Of a stretch of 64,000 bases of DNA, positions 54,851-63,364 are shown one piece after another. The DNA is from Alphaproteobacteria bacterium (GTDB lineage Bacteria; Pseudomonadota; Alphaproteobacteria; Ferrovibrionales; Ferrovibrionaceae): assembly GCA_017307375.1 (NCBI GenBank), contig JAFKFH010000025.1, positions 1-64,000 of the forward strand, written 5' to 3'. The translations under genes were made by a program, and so were the position numbers. How positions within the stretch are numbered: the stretch's first letter is position 1; each line of letters begins with the position of its first letter. The notes below the pieces were generated by a model. That model was given only the letters and a program-made list of their open reading frames with translations. It was not told the DNA's origin and searched no databases.

Positions 54851-56371
54851 TTACTTCCAGCTGCTCATGTAGAAGCGCGGCAGTTCGTCGGGGAAGGCCT
54901 GGAACTGCAGCTTGTCGGTGGAGACGTAGTCGGTCGAATAGGAGAACAGCGGCAGCCAGTAGACCTCGTCCGATATCCGCTTCAGTGCCGTGCGATAGAG
55001 CGCGAGCCGCTTTTCGGGATCGACCGTCGCATCGGCCTCGGTCAGCGTCTTGATGACCTCGGGATCCTTCGAGGTGTCGTCCTCGCCGCCCTTGAAGTAG
55101 ACCCCGGTCGACGCCGAGGCGTCATTGACCGAGAACGAGCCCCAGGTGTTGAACACCAGCGGCACGGTGCCGGCGCGCAGGTTCTCGCGCATCGCGGCGT
55201 ATTTGAGGAAGTTCAGCTTGGCATCGATGCCGACGGCCTTCAGGTAGCCGACCATGGCCTCGGCATAGTCGCGCTCGCGATAGGCCTGGATCTCGGTCTT
55301 GAAGCCCTGGGGATAACCGGCGGCGGCCAGCAGTTCCTTGGCCTTCTTGGGATTGTATTCGTACTTCGTGACCGCGTTCTGGTCGCAGCCGGTCTGGCTG
55401 GGGAAGCAGGCGGCGTGCATGACGTTCGAGCCGCCGCCGACGAGGTTGTCGACCATCGACTTGCGGTCGATCGCCATCGCCACCGCCTGGCGCACGCGGA
55501 GATCCTTGAACGGCGAATTGGCGCTGGACGTCCCGCGCGAATCGAAGGCGACATAGCCGATACGCATCGATTCGGCGGACAACACGCTGATGCCGGGCGC
55601 GGACTTCATGGCCATCGCCTGGTCGTGCGGCACCCGCCAGGTCCAGTCGATCGCGCCGGTCATCAGCGCGGCGACGCGCGATTCGCTGTCCGGCATAATG
55701 CGGAATTCGAGCTTGCCGATCTTCGGCTTGGGGATCGGGCTGTCGGCGAAATAACCGTCGAAGCGCTCGAGCTTGACACCCTTGCCGCTGGCGACCGCGG
55801 TGATGCGGTAGGGGCCGGAGCCGACCGGCGCCTTGGAGAATCCCTCCAGCCCGACCTGCTGGAAATACTTCGCCGGATAGATCGGCGTCGGGCCCGAGAG
55901 ATATTCGAGGGCCGCGGGGAACGCTTCCTTCAGGTGGATGCGGACCTTGTAGTCGTCGAGCTTCTCAGCCGACTTGATCCAGTCGACGTTCTGCTTGGTC
56001 ACCACCTTCGATTCCGGCTTCTGCACGTAGTTGAACGTGAAGACGACGTCGTCGGCGGTCAGCGTGTCGCCGTTGTGGAACTTGACCCCGCGGCGCAGCT
56101 CGACATCGAGGGTCTTCGGGTCGACCCAGGTCCAGGACGTCGCCAGATAAGGCTTGTACTTGCCGTCGGCCGGGTCGGCATAGACCAGCGTGTCCCAGGC
56201 ATGCCGCGACAGGATCACGCCCTCGCGGAGATTGTTGTGATAGGGGCTGACGTTCTCCGGCTCGCTATCGGAGGCGTAGACCAGCGTGTCGTCGGCCTTG
56301 CCGGCCATGGCGGCGGCGGGAACCAGGGCGACGATGGCAACGCCGAGCGCGAGCAGACCACGGGTGATCAT
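54851..56371 (-). CDS. Peptide-type ABC importer substrate-binding protein, family 5
   Basis: A 506-residue solute-binding protein. Signal peptide MITRGLLALGVAIVALVPAA then AMA-GKAD. LRRGVKFHNGDTLTADDVVF, GSGPYRITAVASGK and RIGYVAFDSRG are the family pattern. First gene of a seven-gene operon (SBP, B, C, D, F, M20 frameshifted, M20). ATG 56371 has AGGAGAGG upstream. The peptide specificity is unknown; the two M20 genes suggest acylated amino acids or dipeptides. Confidence 0.92.
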   Translation of the reverse strand: MITRGLLALGVAIVALVPAAAMAGKADDTLVYASDSEPENVSPYHNNLREGVILSRHAWDTLVYADPADGKYKPYLATSWTWVDPKTLDVELRRGVKFHNGDTLTADDVVFTFNYVQKPESKVVTKQNVDWIKSAEKLDDYKVRIHLKEAFPAALEYLSGPTPIYPAKYFQQVGLEGFSKAPVGSGPYRITAVASGKGVKLERFDGYFADSPIPKPKIGKLEFRIMPDSESRVAALMTGAIDWTWRVPHDQAMAMKSAPGISVLSAESMRIGYVAFDSRGTSSANSPFKDLRVRQAVAMAIDRKSMVDNLVGGGSNVMHAACFPSQTGCDQNAVTKYEYNPKKAKELLAAAGYPQGFKTEIQAYRERDYAEAMVGYLKAVGIDAKLNFLKYAAMRENLRAGTVPLVFNTWGSFSVNDASASTGVYFKGGEDDTSKDPEVIKTLTEADATVDPEKRLALYRTALKRISDEVYWLPLFSYSTDYVSTDKLQFQAFPDELPRFYMSSWK

Positions 56372-56448
56372 GACGAGTACCTCTCCTGCATCTGTTGTCG
56401 GGCCTTTTGAGGCCAATTTTTATGCACCTGTCTTCAGTGATAGTGATT

Positions 56449-56475
56449 TTGGCAGCGCGTGATCACAATTATAAT
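56449..56475 (+). promoter_or_regulatory. Candidate promoter of the LysR gene
   Basis: TTGGCA (56449-56454), 15 bases, then a perfect TATAAT (56470-56475) on the plus strand, about 45 bases before the LysR ATG. The spacer is short. The AT-rich core also reads as a -10 on the minus strand. Confidence 0.35.
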
Positions 56476-56497
56476 GTTTGGAAGTTTCCGTTGCCAA
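56468..56497 (-). promoter_or_regulatory. Promoter of the peptide importer operon
   Basis: On the minus strand, TTGGCA (56497-56492), an 18-base spacer and TATAAT (56473-56468). The leader to the binding-protein ATG is about 90 bases. The -35 lies inside the LysR box 56491-56505. Confidence 0.55.
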
Positions 56498-56505
56498 ATC
56501 GGCAA
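56491..56505. promoter_or_regulatory. LysR-type operator TTGCC-N5-GGCAA
   Basis: Perfect 5-base arms with 5-base centre, fitting the T-N11-A rule for LysR boxes. It is 14 bases upstream of the LysR start codon and overlaps the -35 of the divergent importer operon, so it can serve both autorepression and control of the operon. Confidence 0.55.
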
Positions 56506-56519
56506 GGCATGCTGACGCT

Positions 56520-57413
56520 ATGCTCGATGTCGGCCTGCGCTATTTTCTCGAAGTGGCCCGCTGCGGCTCGATCAGCGGCGCTTCCGCCCGGCTCAACGTC
56601 GCCTCCTCGGCGATCAGCCGCCAGATTGCCAAGCTGGAGGAGGAGGTGGGGGCGGTACTGTTCGAACGCCGGCCGCGCGGCATGGCGCTCAGCCCCGCAG
56701 GGCGACTGCTTGCCGACTATGCGCGCCGCACCGCGCTGGAGGCCGACCGCGCGATCGCCGAAATCCGCGAATTGCCGAACCTGAACCAGGGCATCGTCAA
56801 GGTCGCGGCGATGGAGGGCAGCGCGATGGACCTGCTGCCGCACGCCTTCCGCACCTTCAACCAGAAGCACGCCGGCGTGCGCTTCGACCTGACCGTCCAG
56901 TCGCCGGGCCTGGTCGCGCGCCGGGTGCGCGAGGGCGAGGCCGATATCGGCATCACCTTCAGCCTGGCGCCCGAGCGCGACATCCGCGTCGAATATGCGC
57001 TGCGCGCGCCCGTCCTGGCGCTGATGTCGTCGGACCACCCGCTGGCCGGCCGCAAAGCAATCTCGATCACCGAGATGAAGGACCATCCGATCGCGCTGCC
57101 GACGCCCGACACGACGCTGCGCCAACTGTTCGACCTCACCTGCGCGGCCGAAGGCCTGCTGATTGAGCCGGTCCTGACCTGCAACTACATGCCGACCCTG
57201 AACAGCTTCGCCCGCGCCGGCGGCGGCATCGCGCTGACCGGCCGGCTGTCGGTCGCCCGCCGCCTGCGCAGCGACGGCCTGGCGCTGGTGCCGATCGCCA
57301 ATCCGGGCATGCAGGAACGCCGCGTCGAAATCCAGACGATGGCCGGCCGCACCCTGCCCCATGCCGTCAAGGCATTTCTCGACCATCTGATCGCCGAGAT
57401 CGAGACGCTGTGA
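56520..57413 (+). CDS. LysR-family regulator of the peptide importer operon
   Basis: A 297-residue LysR-type regulator. HTH near residues 5-60 (LRYFLEVARCGSISGASARL, ASSAISRQIAKLEEEVGAVL), then the effector domain with PGLVARRVREGEADIGITF. ATG 56520 gives the family N-terminus; the frame extends upstream to 56478 without homology. Divergent from the importer, with a LysR box between them. Inducer probably an imported peptide or amino acid. Confidence 0.9.
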   Translation: MLDVGLRYFLEVARCGSISGASARLNVASSAISRQIAKLEEEVGAVLFERRPRGMALSPAGRLLADYARRTALEADRAIAEIRELPNLNQGIVKVAAMEGSAMDLLPHAFRTFNQKHAGVRFDLTVQSPGLVARRVREGEADIGITFSLAPERDIRVEYALRAPVLALMSSDHPLAGRKAISITEMKDHPIALPTPDTTLRQLFDLTCAAEGLLIEPVLTCNYMPTLNSFARAGGGIALTGRLSVARRLRSDGLALVPIANPGMQERRVEIQTMAGRTLPHAVKAFLDHLIAEIETL

Positions 57414-57458
57414 GGCGACGGCGGAACGAAGCCGCCGCCCCGGCAAGACCGGCGTTGC

Positions 57459-58085
57459 TCAGCGCGCCATCGCGTACGGACCGCCGCGTTCCAGCGCCGC
57501 CTGGTAGGCCGGACGCTGATGCAGGCGCTTGATCCAGCCGTCCATCGCCGGATAGGCGCCGCGCAGGCCGAAGGCGCCGGCCACCTCGGCGACGAAGCTC
57601 ATCTGGATGTCGGCGCCGGTGAAATCGTCGCCCAGCAGGAACTGCCTGCCCGCCAGTGCCCGATCGACAAAGCCGAGATGATTGGCCAGTTCGGCATCGA
57701 TGCGCGGGCGAAGCGGGGCGGCCGCCTCGCCGAGCCGGCCGGTGTAGAGATGCAGCATCAACGGCAGCATGGCCGAGCCCTCGGCATAATGCAGCCACTG
57801 GACGTAGCTGTCATAGGCTGCGGTCTCGGGCGCCGGCTGCAGCCGGCTGCCGCCATGCCGGCGGATGACGTAGTCGATGATCGCGCCCGATTCGTGGACG
57901 GTGCGGTCGCCGTCGGTGATGACCGGCGACTTGCCCAGCGGATGGATCGCCTTGAGCTCTTCGGTGGCCAGCCGGGTCTGGGGATCGCGCTGGTATTTCC
58001 TGATCTCGTAGGGCAGCGACAGTTCCTCGAGAAGCCACAGAATCCGCTCGGAACGCGAATCGTTCAGGTGATGGACGATGATCAT
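57459..58085 (-). CDS. Glutathione S-transferase
   Basis: A 208-residue GST. Thioredoxin-like N-domain (VHHLNDSRSERILWLLEELS, PLGKSPVITDGDRTVHESGA with the cis-Pro and ES glutathione contact) and helical C-domain (GDDFTGADIQMSFVAEVAGA). HLNDSRSERILW suggests a Ser in the active-site region. It probably conjugates glutathione to electrophiles. Not clearly linked to neighbours; 67 bases from the kinase gene. Confidence 0.9.
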   Translation of the reverse strand: MIIVHHLNDSRSERILWLLEELSLPYEIRKYQRDPQTRLATEELKAIHPLGKSPVITDGDRTVHESGAIIDYVIRRHGGSRLQPAPETAAYDSYVQWLHYAEGSAMLPLMLHLYTGRLGEAAAPLRPRIDAELANHLGFVDRALAGRQFLLGDDFTGADIQMSFVAEVAGAFGLRGAYPAMDGWIKRLHQRPAYQAALERGGPYAMAR

Positions 58086-58152
58086 GGAAGCTCCTGTCGC
58101 CTTTTGACGCGCGACTATGGCCTCGGGCCGGGCACCGCGTCCACCGCCAACG

Positions 58153-60177
58153 TCACCGCGGTTGGAGCGGCTGCCTCGGTATCCTGATCTGGAACGCCAG
58201 CCCCTCGCTCTCCTCGCTCGTGGCCGCGATGGTCCCGCCCAGCTGCTGAGTGACGATATTGTAGATGATCGACAGGCCGAGCCCCGATCCGCCGCGACCG
58301 CGCGCGGTGGTGAAAAAGGGTTCGAAGATCCGCTTCAGCGTGTCGCGCGACACCCCGACGCCGTCGTCCCGGTAGGCCAGGGCGATCTCGTCGCCGGTGG
58401 CCGCGGCTTCCAGCGTGATGTTGCCGATCCGCCCTTCCGGGAAGCCATGGCTCAGGCTGTTGAGGACCAGGTTGGTGACGATCTGCGACAACGCGCCCGG
58501 ATAGGTGTCGATCTGGATTCCGTCGGGGCAGGTGATGACAAGCCGATGCGGCGTGCCGCGCAACGTCGGGCGCAGCGTGGCGACGATGTCGTGCAGATAG
58601 CGGCCGAGATCGATGCGCTGCAGCGTGTCGGCCGCCTGATCGACCGAGATGCGCTTGAAACTCGCGACCAGATCGGCCGCCCGTTCCAGGTTGCGCTGGA
58701 TCACCTCGGTCGCCTCGTGCAGATCCGCAAACAGCGATTCGAACAGGCGCCGGGTCATGCTGCCGTCGCGATAGCGGCGCTGCAGGTCGTTCATGCGCAG
58801 GTCCAGCGCGCCGATCGCGGTGAGGCTGATGCCGATCGGCGTATTGATCTCGTGCGAGACACCGGCGACGAGGCGGCCCAGCGCGGCCATCTGCTCGGCC
58901 TGGCTCAGCGACTGCTGGGCGACATGCAGCCGTGTCAGGTCGGTATGAACCACCAGCAGCCCGCCTTCGGCCGTGCGGATGTGGCGCGCCAGGATGAAGC
59001 GTCCGTCGAGCGTCTCCCCCTGCCACACCCCGGTCCTGGCGATGTCACGGAAATAGGGACTGTCGGCCGGCAGGATGCCGGCCATGGTCGCGACCTTCAT
59101 CGCCTCGTCATACGCCAGCCCGACGGCCAGATGCGGGGCCAGGAACGGCAGGATGCGCTGGACGGCGTCGTTCCAGAGAATGAGCCGCAGTTCGGCATCG
59201 TAGAGCTGGATCGCGCTGTCATTGTTGTCGATCGCATCGCGCAGGCGCTGCTCGGCACGGCGCAGGTCGGTGACGTCGATATTCGTCACGATCGTGGTGC
59301 CGTCGTCGAGATGCTTCGATTTCACCCAGACCGACCGTCCGCTGAGGCTGAGCTGGTCCAGCCCGCCGGCCGGCTTCTCGACGTCGACGAGCCAGGCCTG
59401 CAGCTTTCGTTCGATCAGGTCGGCCGGGGGATCGCCCGCCCCATGGCCCGCGATCAGGATCCGACGCAGCCTCTCGCGTCTGGTCATGCCGATCACGGCC
59501 TGGCCCGAATAGTTCGGATAGAGGTCTTCGATGGCCTGATTGCAGACCGAGATCCGGTCGTCCGGCGGGTCGTAGACGACCACGCCGACCGGAATCGCAT
59601 CGATGATCTGACGCAGGCGCGTCGCCGCCTGCGCGACCTCGCTTTCCGCCTTCTTGCGGTTGGCGATTTCCTTGATCAGCCAGCTGTTGCTGGTGCGCTG
59701 CTCGGCCTCGGCGACCTTCAGGGCGGTGATGTCGGTCTGGACGATGACCAGACCGCCGGTGCTGACCGGACGCGCCTGGTAGCGGACGACCCGGCCGCTG
59801 CTGAAGCTGAACTCTTCCTCGACATACCCCTCGGCGGCGACGCGCGTCACCCAGCGATCGACGATCTTCGCCGCCTCGTCGTCCGACAATCCGTCAAGCT
59901 GCCCGCCCGCGCGCAGCAGTCGCTCGGCCCCGACGCGGCGATGCGTGCCGATGACGCCGTCGGGATCACGCACGGGAAAAAGTTCCTGCATGCGCTGATT
60001 GCGCAGCAACAACCGGTCGTCGCGGCCGTAAACGAGTACGCCGACCGGCATGACGTTGAGAATTTCGCGAAAGAACGCGTCGCGCGCAGCGATCTGCCGC
60101 GATCGCCACCAGATGCCGAACAGCGCGCCCAGGACAAAGCAGAGCAAAGCGACGGCAGCCACACTGGTCGCGTCCAT
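58153..60177 (-). CDS. PAS-domain sensor histidine kinase
   Basis: A 674-residue kinase. One membrane helix (residues about 4-27) anchors it; nothing large is periplasmic. Three PAS-like modules follow: ILNVMPVGVLVYGRDDRLLL, RQIIDAIPVGVVVYDPPDDR and DNNDSAIQLYDAELRLILWN. The phospho-accepting His is H442 in GVSHEINTPIG. The ATPase has NLVLNSLSHGF (N box), YRDDGVGV (G1) and GRGGSGLGLSIIYNI (G2). ATG 60177 follows GGAG by 9 bases. Divergent from the response regulator at 60397, so they are a likely pair. Confidence 0.92.
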   Translation of the reverse strand: MDATSVAAVALLCFVLGALFGIWWRSRQIAARDAFFREILNVMPVGVLVYGRDDRLLLRNQRMQELFPVRDPDGVIGTHRRVGAERLLRAGGQLDGLSDDEAAKIVDRWVTRVAAEGYVEEEFSFSSGRVVRYQARPVSTGGLVIVQTDITALKVAEAEQRTSNSWLIKEIANRKKAESEVAQAATRLRQIIDAIPVGVVVYDPPDDRISVCNQAIEDLYPNYSGQAVIGMTRRERLRRILIAGHGAGDPPADLIERKLQAWLVDVEKPAGGLDQLSLSGRSVWVKSKHLDDGTTIVTNIDVTDLRRAEQRLRDAIDNNDSAIQLYDAELRLILWNDAVQRILPFLAPHLAVGLAYDEAMKVATMAGILPADSPYFRDIARTGVWQGETLDGRFILARHIRTAEGGLLVVHTDLTRLHVAQQSLSQAEQMAALGRLVAGVSHEINTPIGISLTAIGALDLRMNDLQRRYRDGSMTRRLFESLFADLHEATEVIQRNLERAADLVASFKRISVDQAADTLQRIDLGRYLHDIVATLRPTLRGTPHRLVITCPDGIQIDTYPGALSQIVTNLVLNSLSHGFPEGRIGNITLEAAATGDEIALAYRDDGVGVSRDTLKRIFEPFFTTARGRGGSGLGLSIIYNIVTQQLGGTIAATSEESEGLAFQIRIPRQPLQPR

Positions 60178-60302
60178 CCCACACTCCTTACAAGTTGCGG
60201 TAAGGATTACCGCCAAAAGGAACGAAAATCATTTTCAATAACGCACGCAGATGTGAATTTTGCCGCAAAACATCAGCGGCATTAATTGAGTAGGACAAGT
60301 GT

Positions 60303-60350
60303 TGCAAATTTTTGCATTTCGAATGGTGACATCAATGCATCGAATGATGC
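60303..60350. promoter_or_regulatory. Two inverted repeats in the kinase/regulator intergenic region
   Basis: TGCAAATTTTTGCA at 60303-60316 is a perfect 6-2-6 palindrome, and GCATC-GAAT-GATGC (60337-60350) a 5-4-5 inverted repeat. Both lie in the AT-rich gap 60178-60396, unlike the GC-rich surroundings, and would sit near promoters of the divergent genes. Candidate operators; no binding protein identified. Confidence 0.4.
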
Positions 60351-60379
60351 TCTATCCTTAACCAAAGGTAGGGTAGAGA

Positions 60380-60400
60380 ATGCCAAGGCGTAATCGATGA
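60380..60400 (+). other. Possible six-codon leader ORF before the response regulator
   Basis: ATG at 60380 starts MPRRNR and stops with TGA at 60398-60400, overlapping the regulator ATG (60397-60399) as ATGA. GGTAGGG precedes it. It could couple translation of the regulator, or be chance. Confidence 0.3.
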
Positions 60401-62655
60401 CGGGCGACAGTCACGCCGACGACCTCGTGGTTTTTGCCGCCGACGGGCGGGACGCGGAGGACACGACCGACGAGGCACTTCCCGGCTGGAAGGTTCTGGT
60501 CGTCGACGATGAACCCGATGTCCATGTGGCGACGCGGCTGGCGCTCGACGACGTCGAAGTCAATGGCCGCCGGTTGTCGTTCCTGAATGCCCACTCCGCC
60601 GCCGAGGCGCGCGACGTGCTGGCCCGGCACGACGACATTGCGGTCGTGCTGCTCGACGTGGTGATGGAAACCGACCGCGCGGGCCTCGACCTCGTCCATT
60701 TCATGCGTCGCGTTCTCGGCCGGGCCGAAACGCGCATCATCCTGCGCACCGGCCAACCCGGCCTGGCCCCCGAAATCGACGCGATCCGCGATTGCGACAT
60801 CAACGACTACAAGTCGAAAGGCGAGTTGACGCGGACGCGGCTGTTCTCCTCGGTCACCGTCGCCATCCGCTCCTACGACCAGATCCGCGCGATCACCGCG
60901 AGCCGCCGCGGACTGGGCCAGGTCGTCGCCGCGACCGCCGCGCTGATGGCCCGCCGCGACCTGCCGGCCTTCGCCGACGAGGTTCTGGCGCAGCTCTCCG
61001 CCCTGCTTCGCGTTCCCGACACCGGCATCGTCATGGCCTGCGACGGTGCCGAGCCGCCGCGACCGGCGGTGGCGATCGCGCGCGGCTACCCCGACATCCT
61101 GCCGGGGTGGACGCTGGATCGCCTGCCGGCATCACCCGGCCGCGACCTGATCGATCAGGCCTGCACCGGCCGGTGCAACGTGCGCGGTGCCGGCGGCCAG
61201 GCCTTCTTCGTTCCCGGCCAGAACGGGAAGATGGTCGTGCTGCTGCCCCCCTCGACGAACAACGATGTCGAGCAGGACCTGGCAGAAGCCTTCTGCGCCA
61301 ATGCCGGCATCGCCTATGACAATGTCATCCTCTACGGCCGGCTCCGGAATCTTGCCTTTGTCGACCCGCTGACGGGCCTGCCCAATCGCCAGGGCTTCGT
61401 CGCGGTGATCGACGCGCGGATCGCGGCGGCGCCAGACCGCGAAGGCCGTGTCGCCCTGATCGACCTGAACGGTTTCGGCGAGGTGAACAACGTCCTGGGC
61501 CACGACCAGGGCGACGAGCTGCTGCGCGCCGTCGCCGCGCGCCTGGGCCAGGGCCTGCCCGAAGGCACGACCATCGCCCGGCTCGGCGCCGATACCTTCG
61601 GACTTCTGGGCGACGAGGCGGCGATGACGCCGGAGGCGATCCACGCCCTGTTCGTCGAGCCGCTGCCGTTGCACGGGGCGTCGCGCCCGATGTCGGTGAC
61701 GGTCGGCCTTGCCGATATCGGCCAGGTGTCGGGCGATGGCCGCACCCTGCTGCGCAAGACCGATGTCGCGCTGCGGCGGGCCAAGCAGGAAAACGCCCGG
61801 TCGATGTGGTACCGGTCGGAAGACGCGACCGAACTGGGCGTGCGGCTGCGACTGCTCGACGAGTTGCGGGCGGCACTCGCTGCCGGCGACATCAACGTTG
61901 CCTATCAGCCGCAGATCCGCCTGGCCGACGGCAGGATCGTCGGCTTCGAGGCCCTCGCCCGCTGGCGCACTGCCGATGGCCGCGACATTCCGCCGGCGAC
62001 CTTCGTGCCCCTGGCCGAACAGTCCGGCCTGATCGTCGAGCTGGGCCGTCTCGTGCTGCGCCGCGCGCTCGGCGATCTGGCCCGCCTGCGGCGGACGATG
62101 GGGGCCGAACTGACGATGGCGGTCAACATGTCGATGCTGGAATTCCAGGACAGCGACACCCTCGGCCATATTCGGCAGGCCCTGGAGGCAGCGGGCCTGC
62201 CCGGCTCGGCCCTGGAAGTCGAACTGACCGAAAGCCTGGCGGCGCAGGATCCGGCTGCGTTGGCCGTACGCCTGAAAAGCTTCCGCGACGAGGGCATCCA
62301 GATCGCGATCGACGATTTCGGCACCGGCTTCTCGTCGCTCGGCCGGCTGGCCAGCCTGCCGCTCGACCGGCTGAAGATCGACCGCTCGTTCCTGGCGGAT
62401 GTCGAGCATCCGAGCAGCCAGCGCACCATCGTGGCGGTGATGGTCGAACTGGCCCATGCCTTCGGCCTGGATGTCGTCGCCGAAGGCGTCGAGACCCCCG
62501 GTCAGCTCGACGCGCTGGCGCGGCTCGGCTGCAGTCTCGCGCAGGGTTACCATGTTGGCCGGCCGATGCCGTTCGACCGACTGACCGAATGGCTCGATCG
62601 CCGGTCGCGGGTGCCGGCGCCCGCCGGCTTGCTCGGCCAACCCAACCTGCATTGA
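60397..62655 (+). CDS. Response regulator with DUF3369, degenerate GGDEF and EAL domains
   Basis: A 752-residue c-di-GMP regulator. The receiver has D37-D38 and phospho-site D87 (VLLDVVMETDRAG). DUF3369 (about 160-310) is a GAF-like sensory module seen only in such regulators. The GGDEF site reads G397-A-D-T-F, so cyclase activity is probably lost. The EAL domain keeps E518 (FEALAR), AVNMSML, VELTES, IDDFGTGFSSL, LKIDRSF, EGVET and QGYHVGRPMPF, so phosphodiesterase activity is expected. Probably phosphorylated by the divergent kinase. Confidence 0.93.
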   Translation: MTGDSHADDLVVFAADGRDAEDTTDEALPGWKVLVVDDEPDVHVATRLALDDVEVNGRRLSFLNAHSAAEARDVLARHDDIAVVLLDVVMETDRAGLDLVHFMRRVLGRAETRIILRTGQPGLAPEIDAIRDCDINDYKSKGELTRTRLFSSVTVAIRSYDQIRAITASRRGLGQVVAATAALMARRDLPAFADEVLAQLSALLRVPDTGIVMACDGAEPPRPAVAIARGYPDILPGWTLDRLPASPGRDLIDQACTGRCNVRGAGGQAFFVPGQNGKMVVLLPPSTNNDVEQDLAEAFCANAGIAYDNVILYGRLRNLAFVDPLTGLPNRQGFVAVIDARIAAAPDREGRVALIDLNGFGEVNNVLGHDQGDELLRAVAARLGQGLPEGTTIARLGADTFGLLGDEAAMTPEAIHALFVEPLPLHGASRPMSVTVGLADIGQVSGDGRTLLRKTDVALRRAKQENARSMWYRSEDATELGVRLRLLDELRAALAAGDINVAYQPQIRLADGRIVGFEALARWRTADGRDIPPATFVPLAEQSGLIVELGRLVLRRALGDLARLRRTMGAELTMAVNMSMLEFQDSDTLGHIRQALEAAGLPGSALEVELTESLAAQDPAALAVRLKSFRDEGIQIAIDDFGTGFSSLGRLASLPLDRLKIDRSFLADVEHPSSQRTIVAVMVELAHAFGLDVVAEGVETPGQLDALARLGCSLAQGYHVGRPMPFDRLTEWLDRRSRVPAPAGLLGQPNLH

Positions 62656-62678
62656 CTGATTATCATGTTAATTATACT
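62652..62678 (+). promoter_or_regulatory. Promoter of the hpaG genes with an operator in the spacer
   Basis: TTGACT (62652-62657) and TATACT (62673-62678) are separated by 15 bases that contain the near-palindrome ATTATCATGTTAAT (62659-62672; ATTA.CATG.TAAT arms). A repressor bound there would block the promoter. The short spacer is a weakness. MarR-type HpaR regulators control such genes in enterobacteria. Confidence 0.4.
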
Positions 62679-62725
62679 CTCCGGCCAACGGCAACGACGG
62701 TGCCGATGGCGCCAGGGGAGGAGAC

Positions 62726-63364
62726 ATGCCGGCATACGGCACGGTCTATGGCTGTCTGCTGAACTACCGTTCGGCACTGGCCGCATTGGGCGACGCGGTC
62801 AACGCCCCGCCCTATCAGGCGCCGCCGAAGGCACCGATCCTCTATATCAAGCCGCCTAACACCCTGAACGCCCCCGGCGCGCCCATCATGCTGCCGCGCG
62901 GGGTCGAGGCGGTCGAGATCGGCCCCGCCCTCGGCCTGGTGATCGGCCGCACCGCATGCCGGCTAGCCGAAGCCGACGCGCTCGATCACCTTGCCGGCTA
63001 CACCGTCATCAACGATGTCACCCTGCCCCATGCCAGCGTCTATCGCCCGGCCATCGCCCAGCGGTGCCGCGACGGGTTCTGTCCGATCGGTCCGGTACTG
63101 CCGGCGACGGCCGACCCCGCCGCGCTGACGGTGCGCGCCTTGATCAACGGCGACGTCAGGCTCGAGGCCTCGACATCCGGGCTGATCCGCCCCGCGGCCC
63201 GGCTGCTGGCCGAGGTCACCGCCTTCATGACGCTCGAACCCGGCGATGTCGTGCATGTCGGCGTGCCGCACGGTGCGCCGCTGGCGCGGGCCGGCGACCG
63301 GGTCGCGGTCGAGATCGCGGGGCTGGGCCGCGTCGAAAACCACATCGTGGAGGACGAGGCATGA
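62726..63364 (+). CDS. hpaG: Fumarylacetoacetate hydrolase family protein, HpaG N-terminal half
   Basis: A 212-residue FAH-fold protein like the first half of HpaG/HpcE, the bifunctional isomerase/decarboxylase of homoprotocatechuate (4-hydroxyphenylacetate) breakdown. YGCLLNYRSALAALGDAVNA, PPKAPILYIKPPNT, IGPALGLVIGRTA and GYTVINDVTLPH are conserved FAH parts. Metal-ligand E is in the EIGPALG segment. GGGGAGGAG lies upstream of ATG 62726. It is followed by the second half as a separate gene with ATGA overlap. Confidence 0.87.
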   Translation: MPAYGTVYGCLLNYRSALAALGDAVNAPPYQAPPKAPILYIKPPNTLNAPGAPIMLPRGVEAVEIGPALGLVIGRTACRLAEADALDHLAGYTVINDVTLPHASVYRPAIAQRCRDGFCPIGPVLPATADPAALTVRALINGDVRLEASTSGLIRPAARLLAEVTAFMTLEPGDVVHVGVPHGAPLARAGDRVAVEIAGLGRVENHIVEDEA

